NCBI GenBank assembly: GCA_947461495.1
Contig: CANHLV010000102.1
Location: forward strand, 1-6,714
Length of the DNA: 6,714 nucleotides
DNA from: Chitinophagaceae bacterium
Lineage (GTDB): Bacteria; Bacteroidota; Bacteroidia; Chitinophagales; Chitinophagaceae
Direction: 5' to 3'
How positions within the stretch are numbered: the stretch's first letter is position 1; each line of letters opens with the position of its first letter. Positions 1 through 6,649 of this stretch are shown here, piece after piece. The translations under genes and the position numbers were made by a program. The notes under the pieces are model-generated. The model was not told the DNA's origin. It did no database searches and saw nothing but the letters and a program-made list of their open reading frames with translations.

Positions 1-444
1 ATGGGTGCCTGTATTGGCGCAGTGGTAGGTTTAGTTGCAATAACACCTGGAGCAGGATATGTAACAATCCCTCAATCTTTTGTTATCGGCGCATTTTCTA
101 GTATTGTCAGTAGCTTAATGGTTGAATGGAGATCAACTAAGACTTCAATTGATGACACCCTTGATGTTTTCTCTTGTCATGGTGTTGGTGGTATTGTAGG
201 TATGTTACTTGCCGGTGTTTTTGCCAATCATAAAATAAATCCTGCTGTAATTCACGATGGTCTTTTATATGGAGAGGGAAAACTATTTCTAGTTCAACTT
301 TTTGCTATGGTAGGTGTTTCGTTATTTGCTTTTGTTGGCACCTATCTATTACTTAAACTTACTGATAAAATATCCACGCTTCGTGTTAGCGAACTAGAAG
401 AAAAAGAAGGACTAGACTGGAGTCAACATGAAGAAAAACTCTAA
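1..444 (+). CDS. amt: Ammonium transporter (Amt/MEP/Rh family), C-terminal part, cut by window edge
   Basis: This is the C-terminal 147 residues of an inner-membrane ammonium channel, which as a trimer conducts NH4+/NH3 into the cell. The signature stretch ITPGAGYV (residues 14-21) is followed by DDTLDVFSCHGVGGIVG (51-67). His60 in that stretch corresponds to the second of the two pore histidines of E. coli AmtB (His318). The first pore histidine lies in the missing N-terminal part. Further hydrophobic segments at about 22-40, 61-75 and 95-120 would be the last membrane helices. The tail RVSELEEKEGLDWSQHEEKL (128-147) matches the conserved cytoplasmic tail that in this family contacts PII (GlnK) proteins. 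Full-length members have about 400-450 residues, so the ATG at base 1 is almost certainly an internal methionine and the true start lies upstream. No glnK or other PII gene is present in this window. Confidence 0.95.
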   Translation: MGACIGAVVGLVAITPGAGYVTIPQSFVIGAFSSIVSSLMVEWRSTKTSIDDTLDVFSCHGVGGIVGMLLAGVFANHKINPAVIHDGLLYGEGKLFLVQLFAMVGVSLFAFVGTYLLLKLTDKISTLRVSELEEKEGLDWSQHEEKL

Positions 445-484
445 TCTCTTTTCATTGTTCTTTGCATAATTTAGCAGTGGTGTA

Positions 485-517
485 TTGACTTAATTAATAG
501 TTAGTATTTGTATATTG
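485..517 (+). promoter_or_regulatory. Weak candidate promoter before the amino acid permease
   Basis: The 102-bp gap between the ammonium transporter and the permease contains a TTG (485-487) followed by TAGTATTTG (502-510) and TATATTG (511-517). These resemble the Bacteroidota -33 TTG and -7 TAnnTTTG elements, but neither spacing nor sequence is exact: TAGTATTTG carries one extra base, and TATATTG is 23 bases from the TTG. No strong hairpin terminator for the upstream gene was seen in the gap, so read-through from the ammonium transporter gene is also possible. Confidence 0.2.
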
Positions 518-546
518 TGATAATTAATTAAACTGAAACCTACTTC

Positions 547-1899
547 ATGTCAAAAGCTTCAGTTAAAAAAACAATAACACTAAAAAGAGTTTTGGGCCTC
601 AGCAGCAGCATATTACTGGTTGCTGGCATTATGATTGGCACAGGCATTTTCAAAAAAGTGGCTCCCATGGCGGCTTCAGGATTGTCTGGCGGCTATATCA
701 TTGCGGCATGGATTGTAGCAGGTATTGTAACGATTCTAGGTGCTTTGTCGATATCAGGATTGGCAACATTAACAACAGAATCCGGTGGTGAATATGAGTA
801 CATCAGAATAATTTTCGGAAATTTCGTTGCATTTATTTTTGGTTGGACGTGTTTCACCATAATTGGCAGTGCTTCTGTGGCTGCAATGAGCTACTTATTC
901 ACTCAATCTTTAAATTCCATTTGCCAAACTACATTTTTCGCAAATGATTACAACATAAAATTTTTTGCTTGTTTTGTAATAATAATACTAACATTATTAA
1001 ATTGTTTAGGCACCAAAAAAAGTACAATACTAAATAACATACTTACTTTTTTTAAAATTGGAGGCGTGTTGTTTCTTATTATTGGAGGGCTTTTCTTTTT
1101 CAAAAAAGATTTGACTAATGAATATGCAACCACAATCTCTCATATTTCAAGTTATCATTTAATGACTGTATTTTTTGCAGCTATGTTAAGTGCATTCTGG
1201 GCATATGATGGATGGTTAAGTGTCGCATTTATTTCAGGTGAAATTAAAAATCCACAAAAAAATGTTCCATTCGCCATAATATCTGGCATTAGTTTGGTAA
1301 TGATTCTTTATGTTTTATTTATCTGGGCTTTTATTAGAGTATTACCCCTAAGTACACTCGCCAATTTGAATGAAAATCAAATTGCAGCAGCAGAATTGAG
1401 TAACGAGTTATTCGGCAAATCAGGTAATTTGCTGATATCTCTGTTAATATTGATAAGTGCTTTAGGTTCATTGAATGGAATCATTATCACTTATTCTAGA
1501 ATGTATTATAAAATGGCAATTGATGGCTTTTTCTTTTCCAATGCTACAGCTGTTCATTCCCGTTATGAAACCCCTCATATCGCTTTATTATATGCTATGG
1601 TAGTTAGCTGTATTCTGGTTTTCAGTGGTACATTCGATACACTCACAGACATGATCGTTTTCTCTGGATTTTTGTTTTATGCTCTGTTGGCTTATGGATT
1701 AATAAAAATGAAAAGAAAAGGCTTGATTACAGTCAAAAATATTGGCTATCCTTATGTTCCTTTGATTTATATTTTATTCTCGATTTTATTAATGGTAAAT
1801 ACTTGTATCAATCAACCCAAGCAAACATTTTTTGGAATATGCCTGATGATGAGTGGCATTCCTTTTTATTTTTATTTTAAAAAAAGAAATAAGAATTAA
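547..1899 (+). CDS. APC-superfamily amino acid permease, LAT-like
   Basis: A 450-residue inner-membrane transporter, of usual length for a 12-helix amino acid permease of the APC superfamily. The first helix carries AGIMIGTGIF (26-35), the glycine-rich unwound motif that binds the substrate backbone in this family. Helices can be placed at about 20-38, 48-72, 92-118, 138-154, 165-184, 205-230, 241-263, 293-318, 344-360, 367-386, 402-419 and 426-444. The sixth contains AFWAYDGW (216-223) followed by the loop GEIKNPQKNVP (231-241), characteristic of the LAT (L-type) branch. GSLNGIIITYSRMYYKMAIDG (307-327) is the matching eighth-helix region. The substrate is probably one or more neutral amino acids, but specificity cannot be read from sequence. 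The ATG at 547 leaves a short cytoplasmic N-terminus rich in Lys before helix 1, and no Shine-Dalgarno is seen. It follows an ammonium transporter on the same strand and ends 3 bp from the convergent protease gene. Confidence 0.93.
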   Translation: MSKASVKKTITLKRVLGLSSSILLVAGIMIGTGIFKKVAPMAASGLSGGYIIAAWIVAGIVTILGALSISGLATLTTESGGEYEYIRIIFGNFVAFIFGWTCFTIIGSASVAAMSYLFTQSLNSICQTTFFANDYNIKFFACFVIIILTLLNCLGTKKSTILNNILTFFKIGGVLFLIIGGLFFFKKDLTNEYATTISHISSYHLMTVFFAAMLSAFWAYDGWLSVAFISGEIKNPQKNVPFAIISGISLVMILYVLFIWAFIRVLPLSTLANLNENQIAAAELSNELFGKSGNLLISLLILISALGSLNGIIITYSRMYYKMAIDGFFFSNATAVHSRYETPHIALLYAMVVSCILVFSGTFDTLTDMIVFSGFLFYALLAYGLIKMKRKGLITVKNIGYPYVPLIYILFSILLMVNTCINQPKQTFFGICLMMSGIPFYFYFKKRNKN

Positions 1900-1902
1900 A
1901 CA

Positions 1903-3489
1903 TTATTTTGAAATCAATTCCAACGCTTTTTTTACTCCCTGGTCTTCAAACGCTTTTACCTGATAGTACCCATCTTTTTCCCAAACCATATTTGCTATGG
2001 TAGATTTCGCAGTTTTTATGAGGAATTTTTTTTCATCAAGTTTGATATCCTTAATGTCAATTTGCTCCGAGGCGATTTCTGAAATTAAACTATTCCAGTC
2101 ATTTTCTGTAAAGTCATATGCAACTGCATAAATGCCGGGATTTTTAAATGTATCCAAAGTTTCTTTATTTTTTTTTGAATATATAAAAGCAAAATGATTG
2201 AGTATGCCTTTTTCAAAGACTTTATCTAAAACATCACTCAAACTGTCTGGTTCAGTATGAATAAAGTAATCTGGCATGATACCTCCACCGCCGTATAATT
2301 TCTTTCCTGATGGGCTTTTATATGTCTGACTTGATTTCATTAAACTATCTGATTTTATATTTGAGTCTGAATAATTTCGGCTTTCAGCTTCTTCATAATA
2401 CGCCATAGCACCATCGTTAAAAGAACGTTGAATACTTCTGCCGGTAGGTGTGTAATAACGAGCTATAGTTAACCTTAGCGCACCTTTATCACTTAAATCA
2501 AATTGTTCTTGCACCAACCCTTTACCAAAACTTCTACTTCCAATGATGGTAGCTCTGTCCCAATCTTGAAGTGCTCCCATCAATACTTCACTGGCACTTG
2601 CGCTGCCTTCATTGGAAAGCACAAATAATTTTCCTTTTTCAAATTGTCCTAGCCTACGACACCTGTATTCTTTTTTAGGTGAATGCTTGCCTTCAGTATA
2701 AGTAATCAGCTTGTCACCATCCAGAAATTCATCTGCAATTTCAATAGCTTCTTCGAGAACACCACCGCCATTGTCTCTTAAATCCAATAGGAGATTTTGC
2801 ATCCCTTTATTTTTTAAAATAGATAATGCAGTCATGAACTCGTGATAGGTTTGTGTCGAAAATTTATTAATCTTAATATACCCGTTTGATTTATCTATCA
2901 TGAAACTTGCATCAATACTGTTTACTGGAATTAAATCTCTTTTTACTGAAACATAAAATATTTTTTGGCTTCTTAAAATACCAAGTTTAAGTTTCGATTC
3001 TCTATTACCCCTGAGCATTGTTCTCATCGAATCGAGTTCTATTTTTTGGCCTGCCACATTCTTTTCGTTAATGTAAATCAATTGATCTCCGGATTGTAAA
3101 CCAGCTTTCTGTGCCGGTCCATTATCTATAACGTTAAAGACATTTAATGTGTCGTGGTAAATTTCAAATTCAATACCAACTCCATAGAAATTCCCCTCTA
3201 TATCGTCATTGATATCCTGAAGTTCATTGGGGGTAATGTATAAAGAATGAGGATCTAATTGATTAAGAATAGCTTCAATCGCTGTGTCCGTAATGTTATT
3301 GATATCAACTTTATCAACGTATTTATTTTTTATAAGACTCAATACTTCCTGTAATGTATTTTTCTTATCAACTGAAAAAAAACGATTCCCTGGAATATTG
3401 TCTCTCATTTTAAATCCTATGAAAATTCCGATAATCATAGAAATACTTAAAAGTAAAGGAAGCCAAAACTGTAGTTTTTGTTTATTCAT
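1903..3489 (-). CDS. ctpA: Carboxy-terminal processing protease, peptidase family S41
   Basis: A 528-residue protease of the CtpA/Prc (Tsp) type, which cuts periplasmic or envelope proteins near their C-termini. The N-terminus (about 8-27) is a single hydrophobic segment after Lys residues, with no lipobox cysteine, so it is probably a signal anchor facing the periplasm. A PDZ domain spans about 97-185, with YGVGIEFEI (102-110) and GPAQKAGLQSGDQLIYINEK (124-143). The S41 core follows: LLLDLRDNGGG (233-243), then SNEGSASASEV (292-302) and FGKGLVQ (321-327). Aligning by spacing with E. coli Tsp (Ser430, Asp441, Lys455) gives Ser298, Asp309 and Lys323, all present, so the enzyme should be active. 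YYTPTGRSIQ (345-354) and YGGGGIMPDYF (399-409) are further conserved blocks. The region after about 415 is a family-variable helical C-terminus. The gene is divergent from the sugar kinase and convergent with the permease. Confidence 0.95.
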   Translation of the reverse strand: MNKQKLQFWLPLLLSISMIIGIFIGFKMRDNIPGNRFFSVDKKNTLQEVLSLIKNKYVDKVDINNITDTAIEAILNQLDPHSLYITPNELQDINDDIEGNFYGVGIEFEIYHDTLNVFNVIDNGPAQKAGLQSGDQLIYINEKNVAGQKIELDSMRTMLRGNRESKLKLGILRSQKIFYVSVKRDLIPVNSIDASFMIDKSNGYIKINKFSTQTYHEFMTALSILKNKGMQNLLLDLRDNGGGVLEEAIEIADEFLDGDKLITYTEGKHSPKKEYRCRRLGQFEKGKLFVLSNEGSASASEVLMGALQDWDRATIIGSRSFGKGLVQEQFDLSDKGALRLTIARYYTPTGRSIQRSFNDGAMAYYEEAESRNYSDSNIKSDSLMKSSQTYKSPSGKKLYGGGGIMPDYFIHTEPDSLSDVLDKVFEKGILNHFAFIYSKKNKETLDTFKNPGIYAVAYDFTENDWNSLISEIASEQIDIKDIKLDEKKFLIKTAKSTIANMVWEKDGYYQVKAFEDQGVKKALELISK

Positions 3490-3606
3490 TTTAAAATTGT
3501 TCGGACGATTAGTTCTAATTGAACCACGAAGGTAATTTTTTTGTTTTCAACACAGATATTTTTATATAAATTCAAATGAATGTTATAACTTGATAAATAA
3601 AAACGA
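3490..3606. promoter_or_regulatory. Divergent promoter region between protease and sugar kinase genes
   Basis: These 117 bp separate two divergent start codons, so both promoters should lie here. The region is AT-rich. On the plus strand a TTTG at 3540-3543 is followed after 19 bases by TATATAAA (3563-3570), a poor match to TAnnTTTG. On the minus strand TATCTGTG (3558-3551) and TACCTTCG (3534-3527) each differ by one base from TAnnTTTG, but neither has a TTG at the preferred distance of about 19 bases. I therefore support the region as regulatory by layout and do not assign exact elements. Confidence 0.45.
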
Positions 3607-4446
3607 ATGGCAGTTACACTGATTGCAGATAGCGGATCATCTAAAACCGAATGGTGTCTTGTAAATGGTAAGAAGAAAAGTAAATTTCAAACCCAAGGCA
3701 TCAGTCCATATTTTCTAAAAAAAGAGCAAGTCGTTCAAATATTAACCAACGAACTGCTGCCAAAAATGAAAGATACTTACCCTGACAAGATCTTTTATTA
3801 TGGTACCGGATGCAGTAATAAGGATAACGTTAAGCTTATCTCTTCAGCTCTCAAACATATATTTCCAAGATCTCAAAATAAAGTCGACCACGACTTGCTT
3901 GGCGCGGCAAGAGCACTTTGCAAAAATGAAAAGGGTATAGCTTGTATTTTGGGAACAGGATCTAATTCTTGTTATTACAATGGAAAAAAAATCATCAAAA
4001 ATAGTCCTGGTTTAGGTTATGTTCTTGGCGATGAAGGAAGCGGAACCTATTTGGGAAAAAAAGTAATACAGTATTATCTATATAAAACTTTTGATGCCGA
4101 TTTGATGGATCGATTCAACCTAAAGTACAATTTATCAGTAACAGAAATCCTTGATGCTGTTTACAAAAAACCTCTACCTAATAGATTTCTTGCTCAGTTT
4201 ACAGGATTTTTATCTGAAAACCGGGGACATTTTATGATAGAAAATATTATTGAAGACGGATTTAATGATTTCTTTTTTAATCATATTTATAAATATAGAG
4301 AAAGCTGGAGCCTTCCTATTCATTTTGTAGGTAGTGTTGCCTTTGGTTTTAAAGATGTGCTGAAAGAACTTTGCCATTCATATGAATTACATTTAGGAAA
4401 TGTTATAAAGAATCCAATGGAAGGATTAATAGATTATCATCAATAA
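3607..4446 (+). CDS. BadF/BadG-family sugar kinase, N-acetylglucosamine kinase-like
   Basis: A 279-residue cytoplasmic protein of the ASKHA (actin/hexokinase fold) superfamily, BadF/BadG/BcrA/BcrD branch. It probably phosphorylates an amino sugar such as N-acetylglucosamine with ATP. LIADSGSSKTEWCLV (5-19) is the phosphate-1 loop with the conserved Asp8. YYGTGCSN (64-71) follows. VDHDLLGAARA (93-103) contains Asp97, the likely catalytic base by analogy with human GlcNAc kinase. GIACILGTGSNS (110-121) is the phosphate-2 loop, GLGYVLGDEGSG (135-146) is the family's glycine-rich block, and FVGSVAFGF (240-248) is the adenosine-binding motif. Length and motif order are normal for Bacteroidota members, and nothing is missing. 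The BadF family also includes 2-hydroxyacyl-CoA dehydratase activators, but the lack of [4Fe-4S]-ligating cysteine pairs argues against that role. It is divergent from ctpA; a link to cell-wall amino-sugar salvage is only inference. Confidence 0.85.
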   Translation: MAVTLIADSGSSKTEWCLVNGKKKSKFQTQGISPYFLKKEQVVQILTNELLPKMKDTYPDKIFYYGTGCSNKDNVKLISSALKHIFPRSQNKVDHDLLGAARALCKNEKGIACILGTGSNSCYYNGKKIIKNSPGLGYVLGDEGSGTYLGKKVIQYYLYKTFDADLMDRFNLKYNLSVTEILDAVYKKPLPNRFLAQFTGFLSENRGHFMIENIIEDGFNDFFFNHIYKYRESWSLPIHFVGSVAFGFKDVLKELCHSYELHLGNVIKNPMEGLIDYHQ

Positions 4447-4739
4447 ATCTTAATTTAATTTTAGAATCATTACTGAATTATTACAAGATTGAAATTGTCT
4501 GATATCATAGAAAATGTTGAATTATGGCAATTACTTCATCAATCGTTTCTGATAAATTCAGTTATTTTAATATTATTATCGGAATTTTTGTTTGTAAACT
4601 CCCAAAAAACTACAAATTGAGAAAGGAAATAAATGAAAATAATTTTAACATTAATTAAGCAAAAAAAACTCTTGGTTACTAATATATTTTACACTAATTT
4701 TAGCAATAATTAATTCATTATTTAAACAATAAATCACTT
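4447..4739. other. AT-rich intergenic gap with no gene seen
   Basis: This 293-bp gap lies between the sugar kinase and the secreted protein. It is strongly A+T-rich, has stop codons in all frames, and holds only very short open frames such as 26 codons from the ATG at 4634, which do not look like a protein. No GC-containing hairpin followed by a T-run is visible after the kinase stop, so the kinase transcript has no obvious intrinsic terminator. The last 70 bases contain a candidate promoter for the downstream gene. Confidence 0.6.
4672..4702 (+). promoter_or_regulatory. Candidate Bacteroidota-type promoter for the T9SS cargo gene
   Basis: TTGG at 4672-4675 is followed after 19 bases by TAATTTTA at 4695-4702. 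The known Bacteroidota consensus is a TTG-containing -33 element, about 19 bases, then TAnnTTTG at -7. The -7 element here deviates only at its last base (A for G). Transcription would start near 4707-4710, giving an untranslated leader of about 30 bases made almost wholly of A and T with no Shine-Dalgarno, which is usual in this phylum. Confidence 0.45.
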
Positions 4740-5984
4740 ATGAACAACAAATTTTTACTTACTGCAACATTAATTGCTAGTTCATTATTTAGTTCAGCTC
4801 AGGAAAACAAACTAACCTACGCAATTACCGGTGATGGAAACAATGATTTTGTTTGGATGAATATTCGCCAAGTTGATTTAACAACCGGCCAAGTAACCAA
4901 AACTTTGTTCCAAAGAAGTAACTCTAATTTTAGCATCACTGATGTTAACACCAAGCAAGTTTCAACTCAAAACAACTTTACCAGCGAAAATATTTTTTCC
5001 TCTTCAAATTATCCTACTGGTACTTTTGTAGCAGCTGCTGCTTATGACAAAAGAAGCAATAAGTTGTTTTTCGCACCAATGCGTAAAGGAGAACTTCGTT
5101 GGTTAGATTTGAGCTCGTCTACTGAGAACCCTCAGTTTTATACAATGCCAATTGCTGACTTCAAAACATTAAATCCAAACGATGAGGCTTCAAATATTAC
5201 TCGTATGGTAATTGGTGCTGATGGCAATGGTTATGCATTAAGCAATGATGGCAACCATTTGTTTTCATTTACCACCGGCAAAAAACCTTCAATTAAAGAA
5301 TTAGGAAATATCATTGATGCCGAATCAAATAAAGGAATTTCTATTCACAATAAATGTACTAGTTGGGGCGGAGACATGATTGCTGATGCATTCGGCAAAC
5401 TATATGTTATTTCTGCAAGCCATAACGTATTTTCAATTGATTTAAACACAAGAATTGCGACTCATCTTGGCTCTATCCAAGGTCTTCCTGGAAACTACAC
5501 TACTAATGCAGCTGCTGTAAATGATGATGGCGAAATCGTCGTTGCCAGCGCAAATACTTTCGAAGGTTATTACAAATTTCTGATTAACGATCTTAAAGCC
5601 GTTAAAATGGAAGGTTCAGAAGTTAAATACAACACATCTGATTTTGCAAATGCAAACCTTCTACTCCAAAAAGAAGCCAATAGCTTACTGAACAGCAAAG
5701 TTTTACCAGTTGCAACAACTCCTGTTGACGCAAAAATATTCCCTAATCCTGTTACTACTTCCTCTTTCAATGTGTTATTTGATAATAGAAGCGAAGGAAG
5801 ATATACAATCGTTCTTTCTGATTTAGCCGGACGTACCATGCAAACAAAAAAAGTCTCTGTTAGCTCTGGTGTTCAAACAGAAAAAATCAACTTAAATGGT
5901 CACCTTGCAAAAGGAGTTTATCTTGTAAAAGTTCTTGACGAAAACAAATCAATCATCATCAACGAAAAAATTGTTATTCAATAA
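4740..5984 (+). CDS. Secreted propeller-like protein with type IX secretion C-terminal sorting domain
   Basis: A 414-residue exported protein of unknown activity. Residues 1-20 form a Sec signal peptide with probable cleavage after SSA, leaving Gln21 first. The end, about 332-414, starts with KIFPNPV (332-338) and continues through YTIVLSDLAGR (355-365), LAKGVYLVKV (389-398) and the final EKIVIQ. This is a typical type A T9SS sorting domain (TIGR04183-like), which directs passage across the outer membrane and is normally cleaved, leaving cargo on the surface or in the medium. The body (21-325) has degenerate repeats of the form hydrophobic-x-D-x-x-G-x-L-Y/F...F-x-x-D-L, for example at 100-126, 156-180, 214-238 and 258-285, suggesting a beta-propeller. 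No catalytic motif was recognised; binding or adhesion is possible. It stands alone, with its own promoter candidate and a strong terminator. The ATG at 4740 fits the signal peptide exactly. Confidence 0.88.
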   Translation: MNNKFLLTATLIASSLFSSAQENKLTYAITGDGNNDFVWMNIRQVDLTTGQVTKTLFQRSNSNFSITDVNTKQVSTQNNFTSENIFSSSNYPTGTFVAAAAYDKRSNKLFFAPMRKGELRWLDLSSSTENPQFYTMPIADFKTLNPNDEASNITRMVIGADGNGYALSNDGNHLFSFTTGKKPSIKELGNIIDAESNKGISIHNKCTSWGGDMIADAFGKLYVISASHNVFSIDLNTRIATHLGSIQGLPGNYTTNAAAVNDDGEIVVASANTFEGYYKFLINDLKAVKMEGSEVKYNTSDFANANLLLQKEANSLLNSKVLPVATTPVDAKIFPNPVTTSSFNVLFDNRSEGRYTIVLSDLAGRTMQTKKVSVSSGVQTEKINLNGHLAKGVYLVKVLDENKSIIINEKIVIQ

Positions 5985-6006
5985 ATAATTTAGGGTTAAT
6001 AAGTCC

Positions 6007-6037
6007 AGAGGCTGTCATTGACAGCCTCTTTTTTTTT
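6007..6037 (+). terminator. Strong intrinsic (Rho-independent) terminator after the T9SS cargo gene
   Basis: AGAGGCTGTC (6007-6016) pairs perfectly with GACAGCCTCT (6020-6029) as a 10-bp stem around an ATT loop, or as 9 bp with a 5-base loop. It runs straight into a T-tract at 6029-6037. It sits 22 bases after the stop codon at 5984 and is by far the most GC-rich hairpin in the intergenic sequence. Confidence 0.93.
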
Positions 6038-6085
6038 ATTTTCTTGCCAACTTTTGCGTGTATTTTGCAGTTTAAATTTAAATAT

Positions 6086-6649
6086 ATGCAGGATCTAGAA
6101 CCGTATTACAATTGGAGACATCTCTATACTGCCGAAGAAGACGAGCGTTCCCCATTTTATGGCAATCAATATAGTGAATTTGAATATACTCAAACACTTT
6201 ACAATTATTATATCCATCCTCAATGGGATGATTTTGGCTCTCGGACTTTATACATGAAAATTTTATTCGCAGATTATGATTTTCATTTTGCAATAATTGA
6301 AATGATAGGAGAGTGGAACGATGCTATAGAAAATGATATCATGACAATCAGACGAAACATAACAGATCTGATGTTTGATGAAGGGATAACTAAATACATC
6401 ATCATCTCCGAAAATGTGCTCAATTTTCACAGTAGTGATGACAGCTATTATGAGGAATGGCACGAACAATTGGAAGATGATAATGGTTGGATAGTAATTC
6501 TGAATATGCCAGAACAAAGTAAACATGATTTTATCAAATCAAGAATAACCCATTACACCACGTTTATTGAATTGCTCCAATGGCGAACCATGAAGCCTGA
6601 ATTGATTTTTCAAACAATTGATAATTATCTAATGAAAAGGCTTGACTGA
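6086..6649 (+). CDS. Uncharacterised acidic 187-residue cytoplasmic protein
   Basis: I cannot assign a function. The 187 residues are rich in acidic and aromatic amino acids, beginning MQDLEPYYNWRHLY, with acidic patches EEDE (17-20) and SSDDSYYEEW (116-125). There is no signal peptide, membrane helix or cysteine. The apparent order is an N-terminal aromatic region (1-50), a strand-rich part (55-77, KILFADYDF then AIIEMIGEW), a helix (78-100), a strand (103-114, KYIIISENVLNF), a short acidic helix and another strand (134-141, GWIVILNM), then a helical C-terminus. This mixed alpha/beta order is loosely like a STAS-type fold, which is a guess only. The frame is open back to a TTG at 6044, but those 14 codons (PTFACILQFKFKY after the start) lie just after the terminator and look non-coding, so the ATG at 6086 is preferred. 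Its promoter must lie in the 48 bases after the terminator or overlap it. Confidence 0.78.
   Translation: MQDLEPYYNWRHLYTAEEDERSPFYGNQYSEFEYTQTLYNYYIHPQWDDFGSRTLYMKILFADYDFHFAIIEMIGEWNDAIENDIMTIRRNITDLMFDEGITKYIIISENVLNFHSSDDSYYEEWHEQLEDDNGWIVILNMPEQSKHDFIKSRITHYTTFIELLQWRTMKPELIFQTIDNYLMKRLD

Noticed and set aside
1..3. ATG at base 1 as the true start of the ammonium transporter
   Set aside because: The family needs about 250 more residues, including the first pore histidine, before this point; the ATG is an internal methionine at the window edge.
948..1133. Open frame of 61 codons on the minus strand inside the permease
   Set aside because: It is antisense to well-supported membrane helices of the permease; low-complexity Lys/Ile-rich translation is expected from AT-rich antisense sequence.
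3284..3535. Open frame of 83 codons on the plus strand over the protease start
   Set aside because: It lies antisense to the signal anchor and N-terminal region of an unmistakable S41 protease gene, and its translation shows no domain features.
4500..4507. Palindrome TGATATCA in the intergenic gap as an operator
   Set aside because: An 8-bp A/T-rich palindrome is expected by chance here, and no second copy or flanking symmetry was seen.
4634..4714. Possible 26-codon peptide starting MKIILTLIKQKK in the intergenic gap
   Set aside because: It overlaps the candidate promoter of the next gene and is too short and AT-driven to support as a gene.
5570..5839. Open frame of 89 codons on the minus strand inside the T9SS cargo gene
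   Set aside because: It is antisense to the body and sorting domain of the cargo protein, with no recognisable domain and no promoter.
6078..6526. Two overlapping minus-strand open frames (6078-6293 and 6263-6526)
   Set aside because: Both are antisense to the 187-residue gene, and their translations look like random AT-rich sequence.
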